DNA of 41,916 bases from an uncultured Candidatus Saccharibacteria bacterium (GTDB taxonomy: Bacteria > Patescibacteriota > Saccharimonadia > Saccharimonadales > Saccharimonadaceae), in the NCBI GenBank assembly GCA_948435375.1, contig CAOJGQ010000008.1, forward strand, positions 1 through 41,916. The letters are read 5' to 3'. Of the stretch, positions 23,906 to 32,254 are shown piece after piece. The position numbers and the translations under genes were made by a program. Below the pieces are notes generated by a model. It saw only the letters and a list, made by a program, of their open reading frames with translations, did no database searches and was not told where the DNA came from. The stretch's first letter is position 1. Each line of letters begins with the position of its first letter.

Positions 23906-25021
23906 ATGGAATTTGTTGAGCTGGACGTTGAAGAGTTTGGACGGTTGGATTTTGACGGGCAGAGCTTTTTGCAGAGTGTGGAGATGTATCGGCGTTATAA
24001 AGATCTGAACCGGGAGGCGTATCTGGTGGGGGTGGTTTGTGAGTCGACGGATAAGAAGTCGGCGCGGCGAGTTTTGGCGGCGGGGTTGATGTCGGCGCGG
24101 GAATGGCGAAAGGGCTGGAAGATTTTTTCGGTGCCGGGGGGATGGTTGATGAACTATGATAAACAAGCGGAGATTATTGGCGAGCGGATTTGGTCAAGGT
24201 GGGAGATTTTGCGGTTTTTGACCCAGGAGGCGCGGGAGTTTTGTCGCAAAAAGCGAGGAATTATGCTGGAAATTTCGCCGAATATTGTTTCGCAGCCTAG
24301 AGATCGGAAGAATAATGTGGTAGAAGGGCCGGATTATTTGGATGTGAAACGTGATCTAGAGAAATTGGGTTATAAATATTTGGGGGAATGGGGGCAAGTA
24401 AAGTGGGAATATGTTTTAGAGCTTGACGGGAGGGGAAAAAATGAGCTATTTCAAGATTTTCGGACGGACCATCGGCAGCGGATTCGGCGAGCGATGCGCG
24501 AAGGAGTGCGGGTGCGAAAATTAGGGATGGATGAGCTGGGAGTTTTGAAAGAAATTGCGGCGGAGGCGGGTGAACGGCATGGATTCCAGGACCCACAAAT
24601 GGCATATTATCGCTCAATGAAGAAACATTTTGGTGATAAAGTCGAGTTCTACGTGGCGGAGTTGCCGGCGGAGAAGGAAGGTGGCAAGGAAGGGGAGTGG
24701 ATTGCGCTAGCGGCGGCGATGTTTGTCAAGGATAAGCGAGAAATTGTGTATTTATATAGCGGTTCGGTGCGCAAATATCAGAAATATGGTGGGGCGCATT
24801 TGATGCAGTGGGAGATGATTCAGCAGGCGCTCGAGGCGGGGTGCGCGCGCTATAATTTTTATGGGGTGCGACCGGTGGAAGGGGACGGGGTATATAATTT
24901 TAAGCAAGGTTTTCGAGGGCATGTTGAGGAACTTTTGGGGACGTTTGTGCTGCCGATTGGGGTGATTGGTAGAGCTTTGGCGGTGAGGATGAGGAAGCGA
25001 GAATACGGGGAAGTGCACTAG
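23906..25021 (+). CDS. FemAB/FemX-type aminoacyltransferase (peptidoglycan bridge)
   Basis: 371 aa. Family members add amino acids from aminoacyl-tRNA to the peptidoglycan side chain. Two GNAT-like halves are visible; the signature near the C-terminus reads YNFYGV followed by GVYNFKQGFRGHVEELLGTFV, typical of FemABX, and the middle has FRTDHRQRIRRAMREGV (the basic substrate loop). No membrane segment. Leaderless promoter. The specific bridge amino acid cannot be inferred. Together with the deacetylase at 3193 it points to cell-wall modification. Confidence 0.9.
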   Translation: MEFVELDVEEFGRLDFDGQSFLQSVEMYRRYKDLNREAYLVGVVCESTDKKSARRVLAAGLMSAREWRKGWKIFSVPGGWLMNYDKQAEIIGERIWSRWEILRFLTQEAREFCRKKRGIMLEISPNIVSQPRDRKNNVVEGPDYLDVKRDLEKLGYKYLGEWGQVKWEYVLELDGRGKNELFQDFRTDHRQRIRRAMREGVRVRKLGMDELGVLKEIAAEAGERHGFQDPQMAYYRSMKKHFGDKVEFYVAELPAEKEGGKEGEWIALAAAMFVKDKREIVYLYSGSVRKYQKYGGAHLMQWEMIQQALEAGCARYNFYGVRPVEGDGVYNFKQGFRGHVEELLGTFVLPIGVIGRALAVRMRKREYGEVH

Positions 25022-25044
25022 TTTGATTGGTGGTGATCGGGGGT

Positions 25045-25088
25045 TGTTGTAAAAAATACTTGTGAAATGGGCGTGGGGGGAGTATAAT
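25045..25088 (+). promoter_or_regulatory. Promoter with putative operator of the wHTH-recJ operon
   Basis: TATAAT at 25083-25088. TGTTGTAAAAAATAC at 25045-25059 recurs exactly at 28659 and 28724, upstream of map. The ideal form is the palindrome GTTGTA-N5-TACAAC, complete at 28660-28676. Confidence 0.5.
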
Positions 25089-25111
25089 TGGGGTAGGAAA
25101 AGTGAGGTAAG

Positions 25112-25411
25112 ATGCTAGATATTTTTATTACTTCGAGAGTGCGACGGAAGATTATCGTGGTTTTTGCGAAATATCCGGATTTTAAGACGCATGTGCGAGC
25201 GTTGTCGAAGTTGATTAAGGAGGATCCGGGAAATATTCAGCGTGAATTGCAACGCCTCGAGCGGGGGAACTTTCTGATTGTGACGCAGAAGGGGAATACG
25301 AAAATTTATCAAATGAATAAGCAGTTTCCGCTCTTGAAGGAACTGCAGAGTATGGTGATTAAGTCGCAGCAAATGTCAAGAAATAACCGGCCAGATAAGA
25401 CTATTGGATAA
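25112..25411 (+). CDS. Winged-helix transcriptional regulator (ArsR-like)
   Basis: 99 aa. A wHTH domain occupies most of the protein: RALSKLIKEDPGNIQRELQRLERGNFLIVTQKGNTKIYQMN (recognition helix then the wing with GNTKIY). No metal-binding cysteines, so not a metal sensor of the ArsR type. GAGG before the ATG. It is followed by recJ after two bases, so the two are co-translated. It could be the protein that binds the GTTGTA-N5-TACAAC sites, including one upstream of itself; this is inference. Confidence 0.85.
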   Translation: MLDIFITSRVRRKIIVVFAKYPDFKTHVRALSKLIKEDPGNIQRELQRLERGNFLIVTQKGNTKIYQMNKQFPLLKELQSMVIKSQQMSRNNRPDKTIG

Positions 25412-25413
25412 GC

Positions 25414-27069
25414 GTGAGTGAGATTTTTGCGCAACTATTGCGGAAGCGGGAGTTTGGGCAGGATTTTTTGTGTCCGAAGTATGAAGAGACGATTCGGCCG
25501 GAGCTAATGCCGGACCTCAAAAAAGCGGTGGAGCGCCTAGGAGAAGCGCGCGAGAAACACGAAAAAGTGTTGATTTACGGGGATTATGATGTTGATGGCG
25601 TGACGGCGAGTACGGTGGCGGCAGAGATGCTGGAGCGGGCGGGGGTTCAGGTGGTGGAGATTATGCTGCCAAATCGGTTCACTGATGGGTATGGCATGAG
25701 CGGAAAAGTGGTGGCGCGGGCGAAAGAGTTGGGGGTTGGGCTAGTGCTGACGGTGGACTGTGGGAGCCGGAATCACGAGATTATTGAGCAGCTCAGGGCG
25801 GAAGGAATTGAGACGATTGTGACGGATCATCACGAATGTGGGGTGACATTGCCAGAGGAAACATTGATTCTTAATCCGAAGCGGCGAGATGCGCTGCAGG
25901 CGGCAACGGAAGCGAAGGGGGAGGAGCTGACGGATCAGGAAGTGGATGAACTATTAGAGCTGAGAGAATTAGCAGGGGTGGGGGTGGTATTTAAGCTGGC
26001 GCAAGGATTGGTGCAGAAAGGTTTGATACCGGAAGGGCAGGAAAAATGGCTGCTGGATCTGGTGCTGATTGGGACGGTTTGCGATAGTATGAAACTTTTA
26101 GGGGAAAATCGGAGGTTATGTTTTTATGGTTTAAAGGTGCTGGAAAAGACGCGGCGGCCGGGCCTGCAGGAGCTGATGCGTCTTTCGGGAGTGAAGAGGT
26201 TGGATAGTGATGCGATTGGGTTTCAGATTGGGCCGAGACTGAACGCGGCGGGGCGGATGGAAACGGCGGAGAAAGCGCTGGAACTGCTTAGAGCGAAGAC
26301 GCGGATTAAGGCGGCGGAACTGGCGGCGGAGCTGGAACTCTTGAACCAGCAGCGCAAAAAACAGCAAAATGAGGCGGTGGATGAAATTCGGCGGCGAGGA
26401 GTGGGTGAGCAAAAAGTGATTGTGGAGCGGGGGGATTGGCACGAAGGAGTGCTAGGGATTATCGCGGGACGTTTGACGGAGGAATATCATCGTCCAGCCT
26501 TTGCGCTAGCGGAATGTGATGGAATCCTCAAGGGTTCGGGGCGAAGTTTTGGCGATTTTAATTTAGCGGAAGCTTTAACTGTGTGTGAGAAATATATTAT
26601 AGGTGGGGGTGGACATGCGGAGGCTTGCGGAGTGAAACTGGAGCTTGAGCGGTTTGAGGATTTCTGTGAGGCGTTGGAGGAGTATTGTCAGAGTTTGAGA
26701 CTGGAAGACCAGGAGCGGTTTTTTGCGGCGAGGGAGGATTTGGCGATTGAAAAGGTAGAGGAATTGTCGCTGGAGTTGATCGATGAGCTAAAAAAGTTGG
26801 AACCGTACGGGCCGGGGAATGGAGAGCCGGTGTTTTTGCTCAAGAATGCGCGAGTGGTGGAGGTGGCGAAATTGGGGGAAGGCGACCGACATTTGCGGTT
26901 GGTAGTTTGGGATCAGACGGGGAAAAGTTTGAAATTGATGAATTTTTCGGCGCCGAAGGAATATTTGGCGCTTAGTGGCGGGGAGATTGTCGATGTGTGG
27001 TTTACGCTGTGCGAGAATGAGTTTCGGGGGATTCGGAGTGTGGAAGGGAGAGTGGTGAGGATTGGGTAG
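25414..27069 (+). CDS. recJ: Single-stranded-DNA-specific exonuclease RecJ
   Basis: 551 aa, GTG start two bases after the preceding stop. RecJ is the 5'-3' ssDNA exonuclease of mismatch, recombination and base excision repair. DHH-domain motifs: GDYDVDGVTAS (motif I), VDCGSRNH (motif II; Gly-Ser), VTDHHECG (motif III, DHH), then DHHA1 with GSGRSFGDFNLAEAL and GGGGHAEACGVKLE, and the OB-fold C-terminal domain (about residues 430-551). Linkage to a small wHTH gene is unusual compared with other bacteria as far as I know. Confidence 0.96.
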   Translation: MSEIFAQLLRKREFGQDFLCPKYEETIRPELMPDLKKAVERLGEAREKHEKVLIYGDYDVDGVTASTVAAEMLERAGVQVVEIMLPNRFTDGYGMSGKVVARAKELGVGLVLTVDCGSRNHEIIEQLRAEGIETIVTDHHECGVTLPEETLILNPKRRDALQAATEAKGEELTDQEVDELLELRELAGVGVVFKLAQGLVQKGLIPEGQEKWLLDLVLIGTVCDSMKLLGENRRLCFYGLKVLEKTRRPGLQELMRLSGVKRLDSDAIGFQIGPRLNAAGRMETAEKALELLRAKTRIKAAELAAELELLNQQRKKQQNEAVDEIRRRGVGEQKVIVERGDWHEGVLGIIAGRLTEEYHRPAFALAECDGILKGSGRSFGDFNLAEALTVCEKYIIGGGGHAEACGVKLELERFEDFCEALEEYCQSLRLEDQERFFAAREDLAIEKVEELSLELIDELKKLEPYGPGNGEPVFLLKNARVVEVAKLGEGDRHLRLVVWDQTGKSLKLMNFSAPKEYLALSGGEIVDVWFTLCENEFRGIRSVEGRVVRIG

Positions 27070-27076
27070 GTTTTTC

Positions 27077-27232
27077 GATTTGTCTTTTGGTGCTGGACAC
27101 GGAGTCCTTTCATCCCATCTTCGCTAACGCTCAGATTCTCGGGCGTCGTCTCGGAAGAAAGAGTAAACTCTTTCTTCTCTCGACTCCTGGAGATTCGTGA
27201 CGTCCGGAATGGTCCAGCACCAAAAGCAAATC
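27077..27232. repeat. Long inverted-repeat unit after recJ
   Basis: Arms GATTTGTCTTTTGGTGCTGG (27077) and CCAGCACCAAAAGCAAATC (to 27232) pair over about 20 bp. Inside is a perfect 24-bp hairpin GAAGAAAGAGT/ACTCTTTCTTC at 27154-27177. The unit starts within about ten bases of the recJ stop. Confidence 0.8.
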
Positions 27233-27338
27233 AAAAAACCAGAAACAAACAGTCAAAGTTTTGCTGTAGACTTCGTTACATTATAATTCTTCGTTAAACA
27301 GAAGCAGAAACCTAGAAATCGGTGGTTGGGCTTGCGTG

Positions 27339-27532
27339 GACCGTAAAGCCGTACCAACGAGTGAGGTTGTCCGACGGGAGGACGCCAGCGCTATCGAAAG
27401 CGAGGAGGTACGCATAGAGCTCTGATGGGTAGGCAGTGCTAGCCCAGTAGTAGCCAGTAACGCCCGCGTACCTCAAAGAGCCAGTAGTCATACTCACGAT
27501 CCCGCCACGAGTTAGATATATAGGAGATTCAA
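27339..27532 (-). repeat. Variable-domain cassette J
   Basis: Minus strand: SPIYLTRGG, MTTGSLRYAGVTGYYWASTAYPSEL, variable core (LLAFDSAGVLPSDNLT), RWYGFTVH. Its tail (CCGATTTCTAGGTTTCTGC) matches the tails of A and C. Confidence 0.83.
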
Positions 27533-27595
27533 AGATGTATATAATATATAGATATATTGTTAATCTATATTAAAACTATCTCCCAATTTTACCTC

Positions 27596-27668
27596 GTTTT
27601 TAATCGCCCGGTGGTTTATCCGTCGGATTTTAATGTTCGTTATTACGGCTTTACGGTTTGGGCAAGAA
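27596..27668 (+). pseudogene. Cassette K, 3' remnant only
   Basis: Plus strand: FNRPVVYPSDFNVRYYGFTVW. The head and GYYW part are missing. It lies head-to-head with J and immediately before the rpsU terminator. Confidence 0.7.
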
Positions 27669-27698
27669 AAAGATCTCCTGAAAGAATAGGAGATCCTA
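27667..27698 (-). terminator. rpsU terminator
   Basis: On the minus strand GGATCTCCTATT...TCAGGAGATC then TTTTT: a GGATCTCCT/AGGAGATC stem after the rpsU stop. Confidence 0.85.
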
Positions 27699-27716
27699 AA
27701 ATATAATTTGGTTGGG

Positions 27717-27935
27717 TTATTTGAGCCCAAGGCGCATGCGCTCGGCTTTTTCGGCGCGGCGAGCTTCGCGGATGATTGCTTTGCTGCGACGTTCGCGTTT
27801 GGAAATTGGTTTAGAGAAACGCATCTGCGACTTTTTGAGGGGCATAATACCACTCTGAAGAACCTTGCGGTTGAAACGGCGGATGAGGTTTTCATTCGCT
27901 TCGTTCTGATCTTTTCTAGTTACTTTAATAGCCAT
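27717..27935 (-). CDS. rpsU: Ribosomal protein bS21
   Basis: 72 aa, very basic. The S21 pattern is clear: ENLIRRFNRKVLQSGIMPLKK, then FSKPISKRERRSKAIIREARR. bS21 contacts the anti-Shine-Dalgarno region of 16S rRNA. TATAAT on the minus strand (plus 27945-27950) is nine bases before the ATG, so the leader is essentially absent. Longer than the short S21 of about 58 aa. Confidence 0.92.
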   Translation of the reverse strand: MAIKVTRKDQNEANENLIRRFNRKVLQSGIMPLKKSQMRFSKPISKRERRSKAIIREARRAEKAERMRLGLK

Positions 27936-28028
27936 ATTGAGAACATTATAGCAAAACTTCGAAGATCTGGCAAGAGGGGATTTAAGAATAATTATGAGTT
28001 TTGGAAATGTTTATGTTATAATTTAAGC

Positions 28029-28607
28029 ATGATTATTTTGATGGGGCTAGCTGGCTCGGGGAAAAGTACGCAAGGGAAGATTTTGGCGGACAAACTGGGG
28101 CGGGTCTGGTTGTCGGCGGGGCAGGTTTTGCGCGATTCGGGGAAATTTCAGGAAACTTTGGATAAAGGTGAGTTGGTGGATGATACTGTGGCGATCAAAA
28201 TGATGGCCGAAGCGGCGGCGGAAGTGATTAAAGGCGGGAAAAACGTGATTTTGGATGGATTTCCGCGTGACGTCGATCAGGCAGAGTGGATGGCGGAGAA
28301 TATTGCATCGGCGGTGGAATTAATTATTCGAATTGAGGCGCCAAAAAGTGAACTTTGGGAGAGAATTCGCTTGCGCGGGCGGACGGATGATACGGAAGAG
28401 TCGGTCTTGCAGAGGTTTAAGATTGTTGAACAAAATATTTATACAGTTTGCGAAATTTTGGGTAAAACAGGGGTGAAGACAGTAGTGGTGGACGGCTTGG
28501 GGACGCGTGAAGAGGTGACGGGGCGGATTTTAGCTGTTTTAGAACAAGAAGGGATTATTGAACTGGGCGCGAATTTTGGAGCGAAGGTGGAAAGTATGAT
28601 AAAATAG
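28029..28607 (+). CDS. adk: Adenylate kinase family nucleotide kinase
   Basis: 192 aa. P-loop GLAGSGKSTQGKILADKLG at residues about 6-24; NMP-binding region GQVLRDSG; VILDGFPRDVDQAEW (the adenylate-kinase DGFPR signature); LID arginines RLRGRTDD. The LID is short, without zinc cysteines. Converts AMP + ATP to 2 ADP. TATAAT 28017-28022 is six bases before the ATG (leaderless), which rejects the longer frame beginning at 27708 that would overlap rpsU. Adenylate kinase is most likely; another NMP kinase is not excluded. Confidence 0.88.
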   Translation: MIILMGLAGSGKSTQGKILADKLGRVWLSAGQVLRDSGKFQETLDKGELVDDTVAIKMMAEAAAEVIKGGKNVILDGFPRDVDQAEWMAENIASAVELIIRIEAPKSELWERIRLRGRTDDTEESVLQRFKIVEQNIYTVCEILGKTGVKTVVVDGLGTREEVTGRILAVLEQEGIIELGANFGAKVESMIK

Positions 28608-28658
28608 AGATAGAATAGGTACAGCGAGAGGAAGCTGGTAGGAGAGGCTAATAGTGAA

Positions 28659-28739
28659 TGTTGTAAAAAATACAACGACTAGAGGAAAAATGTTGTTAAT
28701 TTTACAGCAGTAAGGGATGAAGGTGTTGTAAAAAATACT
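28659..28739 (+). promoter_or_regulatory. Cluster of operator-like palindromes before map
   Basis: Three sites of the form GTTGTA-N5-TACAAC: perfect at 28660-28676, imperfect at 28692-28708 (GTTGTT..TACAGC) and half-conserved at 28725-28741. Spacings of about 32 bp place them on the same face of the helix. Similar sites at 25045 and 29611. Confidence 0.5.
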
Positions 28740-28755
28740 GAAACAGAGGTAGAGA

Positions 28756-29535
28756 GTGAATAAAAAAATTGTACAGCAGCGAGAAACAGAAGATTTGATG
28801 AAAAAAGTGGCGGCGATGCGGGCTGGTGGGAAGATTTTGGGCGGAGTTCTCAAAGACCTGAAGGACTATGTGAAGCCGGGCATAACTGGCAAAAAGATTG
28901 ATAATTGGGTGCGAGCGGAGATTGAGAAACGGGGGGCAAAGGTAGCGTATGACTATCTTGAGGAGACATTCCCAGGGGCAATTTGTATTTCGGTGAATGA
29001 TGCCTTAGTACATGGTGCGCCGACTGATGAGGTGCTAGAAGAGGGGGATAAGGTGAGTTTTGACTTAGACGTGCTTTATGACGGTTATTATACGGATGCG
29101 GCGTTTACGATGGTGGTGGGCGGAAAAGGCTCGCCGGCAGTAAAAAAGATGATTCGGACGACTGAAGAAGCGATGTGGGCAGGGATTGAAGAGGTGCGAG
29201 CGGGGGCGCGGATTGGTGATATTGGCTATGCGGTGGAAAAGGTGCTAGTAAAGGGGAAATTAGGGGTGATTGAGAATTATGTGGGGCACGGAATTGGGCG
29301 CGAGATGCACATGAAACCGGATATTCCGAATTATGGACGACGAGGGCATGGTTATATTCTTAAGGTGGGGGATACGATTTGTATTGAGCCGATGTCGTGC
29401 CTGGGAAAGCCGGCGAATTACGTGGACCGGGAGAGTAACTGGACGGTGCGAATGAAAGATGGTTCGATTGGCTGTCATTGTGAGCATACGGTGTTGGTGC
29501 TAGAGAATGGATATGAGGTGCTGACGCAAGCGTAG
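28756..29535 (+). CDS. map: Methionine aminopeptidase, type I
   Basis: 259 aa, GTG start with GAGG upstream. Removes the initiator Met after deformylation, so it works after def. Metal ligands visible: SFDLDVLYDGYYTDAAFT (two Asp), YVGHGIG (His), CIEPM (Glu) and EHTVLVL (Glu); the substrate His is in VHGAP. Normal length for type I. Adk-map adjacency is the order seen in many bacterial ribosomal-protein operons, here without the ribosomal genes. Confidence 0.96.
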   Translation: MNKKIVQQRETEDLMKKVAAMRAGGKILGGVLKDLKDYVKPGITGKKIDNWVRAEIEKRGAKVAYDYLEETFPGAICISVNDALVHGAPTDEVLEEGDKVSFDLDVLYDGYYTDAAFTMVVGGKGSPAVKKMIRTTEEAMWAGIEEVRAGARIGDIGYAVEKVLVKGKLGVIENYVGHGIGREMHMKPDIPNYGRRGHGYILKVGDTICIEPMSCLGKPANYVDRESNWTVRMKDGSIGCHCEHTVLVLENGYEVLTQA

Positions 29536-29610
29536 AACTTTACTGGGGTTGTTGGGACTTGTTTATTGTGGGATTTGATGGGTAAAATCGGGAAATTTTG
29601 TCTTGTGTGT

Positions 29611-29631
29611 TTGTAATTTTTACATTATAAT
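29611..29631 (+). promoter_or_regulatory. Leaderless ftsA promoter with operator-like palindrome
   Basis: TGTA-ATTTT-TACA at 29612-29624 ends two bases before TATAAT 29626-29631, which is six bases before the ftsA ATG. Confidence 0.6.
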
Positions 29632-29637
29632 AAGCTT

Positions 29638-30861
29638 ATGGATGAAATCTCGAGATATGCGGTTGGATTAGATGTTGGTACGAGTAATGTGCGAGCGGTG
29701 GTGGCTGGTATTGGCAAAGAAGGCGGGATGAATGTGATCGGGTTTTCAGAAGCAGCGAACTCGGGTATGCGTAAGGGGGTAGTGGCGAATCTTTCGGGGC
29801 CGGCGCAGGCGATTGACCGGATGTTGGGCGAAGTGGAGCGGATGAGCGGCTATGAGGTGAATTCGGCGACGATTTCGATCAATGGGGCGCAGATTTTATC
29901 AACGCGGACGGAGGGGATGATTGCGGCGGGGGCGAATGAACACGAGATTAGTGAGGCGGATCTTTCACGAGTGGAAGATGTGGCGCTCAGGGGTCGGGTA
30001 CCAGCGAATCAGGAGATTTTGCAAGTTGTGCCACTGCAATATTCGTTGGATGGTCAAGGCGGGATTAAGGATCCGTTAGGGATGATGGGCTCGCGGCTAG
30101 AGATGCGAGCGAATGTAGTGTCGGTGATGGTGCAGAATTATGACAATTTGAAACGCGCGGCCGAAGCAGCAAATGTTACGCCGGAACAGATTATACCTAG
30201 TACTGTGGCGGCGGCGCGAGCGGTACTAACGGAGCGACAGAAGGAGAATGGCGTGGCCGTGGTGGATATGGGTGCGGCGACAACTGGGGTGGCGATTTAT
30301 GAGGAAAATGATTTGCAGTATATCGGAGTAGTGCCGATTGGGTCGAATAATATTACGAACGACCTGGCGGTGATGCTGGCAGTGGACACAGAAGTGGCGG
30401 AAGAACTGAAGCGGCGGTTTGCGACGGGGAATTTTGGTGCGAACGATAATCCGGTGGTGATTCGTTGGCGGGGGAAGGATTTGCATTTTGAACGGCGACA
30501 GATTGATGACGTGGTGCGGGCGCGGCTGGAGGAAATTTTGGAACATGTGCGTAAGGAACTGAGGCGGGCACATTATGAGCAGAAATTGCCGGAAGGGATG
30601 GTCTTGACTGGGGGTGGGGCGAAAATGCGCGAGATTGATAAATTTGTACGCGAGACGCTTTTGATGTCGGTGAAAATTGGGACACCGACTGGGCTGAAAG
30701 GAGTGGCGGATGCGATTCAGCGACCGGAATATGCGACGGCAGTGGGATTGATGCTGTTGTCGGCGGATCGGGCGAATGGCGCGCATCAATTTGTGCGCAA
30801 AAAAGCTGGTAAAAAAGGCGAAAAGGTTGGGTTTTTCGGGCGACTTTTTGGGAAAATTTAG
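29638..30861 (+). CDS. ftsA: Cell division protein FtsA
   Basis: 407 aa actin-like ATPase that tethers FtsZ to the membrane. YAVGLDVGTSNVRAVV (phosphate 1), VVDMGAATTGVAIYE (phosphate 2), VLTGGGAKMREI (adenosine loop), 1C-domain between about residues 85-165, and the C-terminal amphipathic membrane helix GFFGRLFGKI after a Lys/Gly linker. Upstream of ftsZ with its own promoter; the gap between them holds a second promoter. Confidence 0.96.
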   Translation: MDEISRYAVGLDVGTSNVRAVVAGIGKEGGMNVIGFSEAANSGMRKGVVANLSGPAQAIDRMLGEVERMSGYEVNSATISINGAQILSTRTEGMIAAGANEHEISEADLSRVEDVALRGRVPANQEILQVVPLQYSLDGQGGIKDPLGMMGSRLEMRANVVSVMVQNYDNLKRAAEAANVTPEQIIPSTVAAARAVLTERQKENGVAVVDMGAATTGVAIYEENDLQYIGVVPIGSNNITNDLAVMLAVDTEVAEELKRRFATGNFGANDNPVVIRWRGKDLHFERRQIDDVVRARLEEILEHVRKELRRAHYEQKLPEGMVLTGGGAKMREIDKFVRETLLMSVKIGTPTGLKGVADAIQRPEYATAVGLMLLSADRANGAHQFVRKKAGKKGEKVGFFGRLFGKI

Positions 30862-30869
30862 GTTCTTGT

Positions 30870-30896
30870 TGTGGATTTTTGGAGGTGTGCTATAAT
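30870..30896 (+). promoter_or_regulatory. ftsZ promoter
   Basis: GTGTGCTATAATG with TATAAT 30891-30896 and a weak -35 (TTGTGG). Followed by a short leader with GAGGAAGG before the ATG. Confidence 0.75.
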
Positions 30897-30922
30897 GAAA
30901 AGAGATAAAGTGAGGAAGGACA

Positions 30923-32248
30923 ATGCCGGAGATTAAGCCAACAGAGGTAGAAAGTTCAGCAAGTATTAAGGTTGTCGGTGTCGGCGGCGCGGGTAATTCA
31001 GCGATTAATCGTATGAAGGAAGTCGGGTTGGCGGGGGTGGAATTCGTCGCGATTAATACAGATGCGCAAGCTTTACATCATTCTTCTTCGGACATAAAAG
31101 TCCACATTGGTCAAGGATTGGGTGCCGGTGGTGATCCGGAAAAAGGTCGTGATGCAGCGGAAGAAGCGCGTGAAGCGATTAGCAAGGCGTTGGACGGTGC
31201 GGACATGGTGTTTGTAACTTTGGGTGCTGGTGGTGGTACTGGTTCGGGTGCTGGTCCGATTGTAGCAGAAGAGGCACGTAATCGAGATATCCTGACCGTA
31301 GGTGTGGCGACTAAACCTTTTACTTTCGAAGGTGCTAAGCGGCGCGAGAACGCCGAACGGGCGATTGATAATTTGTCACGCAATGTGGATGCTTTGATTA
31401 CAATTCCGAATGATCGATTGTTGCAGACGATTGATCCACGAACGCCGTTGCTTGAGACGTTTAAGATTGCGGATGATGTGTTACGTCAGGGTGTGCAGGG
31501 AATTTCGGAACTGATTACGGAGCATGCACTGATCAACTTGGACTTTGCCGACGTGAAGGCGGTGATGAAAAATGCTGGTTCGGCTTTGATGGGGATTGGC
31601 CGGGCGAGCGGTGAGAATCGAGCGGTTTTGGCTGCGCAACAGGCGATTGAATCACCGTTGATCGAAGTGAAGATTGATGGGGCACGTGGCGTGCTGTTCT
31701 CAATTGCTGGCGGTTATGGTATGGCGATGAGCGAGATCCAGGAAGCGGCAGAGGTGATTACTGGTGCGGTGGCGCCGGATGCAAATATTATCTTTGGTGC
31801 GTCGATTCGCCCAGAGCTGGAAGATGAAATTGTGGTTACGGTGGTAGCGACGGGTTTTGATTCAGAATATTATCGAAAGCTGGATCTAAATCAGCCTTTG
31901 AGCTCCTATATGTCAGAACCAACACCAGTGCCGGCAATTCCGGTGGAGCCGGTGATGGAGACTAGTAGCAATGATGCGCCGGTTGATAATGTGAGTTCAG
32001 GAAACTATGGTGGATATGGCAGCTATGGGAATTCGGTGAATACTGGTTCGGCACAGTCGATGGGTGGTAATTCTACGATGGTAAATGTTGGCGGAACGGC
32101 GCCAGTATCGCCGAATCAGCCGAGCAATGATTTTGCAGCGGAGAATCGGACTAATATGTGGGATTCAATCCGCTCGAATGATAATGATGACGATTTGGAT
32201 GTGCCGCCAACCCTGAGGGAACGTTTGCGCGGAAAAGGTCGGGAGTAG
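30923..32248 (+). CDS. ftsZ: Cell division GTPase FtsZ
   Basis: 441 aa tubulin homologue that forms the division ring. VVGVGGAGNSAINRM at the N-terminus, the tubulin signature GAGGGTGSGAGP, TIPNDRLLQ, and the T7 loop NLDFADVKAVM. A Gly/Asn/Ser-rich linker (about residues 345-415) precedes the conserved C-terminal peptide DLDVPPTLRERLRGKG, whose beginning binds FtsA. It continues into nrdR after six bases. Confidence 0.98.
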   Translation: MPEIKPTEVESSASIKVVGVGGAGNSAINRMKEVGLAGVEFVAINTDAQALHHSSSDIKVHIGQGLGAGGDPEKGRDAAEEAREAISKALDGADMVFVTLGAGGGTGSGAGPIVAEEARNRDILTVGVATKPFTFEGAKRRENAERAIDNLSRNVDALITIPNDRLLQTIDPRTPLLETFKIADDVLRQGVQGISELITEHALINLDFADVKAVMKNAGSALMGIGRASGENRAVLAAQQAIESPLIEVKIDGARGVLFSIAGGYGMAMSEIQEAAEVITGAVAPDANIIFGASIRPELEDEIVVTVVATGFDSEYYRKLDLNQPLSSYMSEPTPVPAIPVEPVMETSSNDAPVDNVSSGNYGGYGSYGNSVNTGSAQSMGGNSTMVNVGGTAPVSPNQPSNDFAAENRTNMWDSIRSNDNDDDLDVPPTLRERLRGKGRE

Positions 32249-32254
32249 ATTCTG

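Noticed and set aside
27708-28028. Long N-terminal extension of adk
   Set aside because: It overlaps rpsU on the other strand; a TATAAT six bases before 28029 and the immediate P-loop fix the start.
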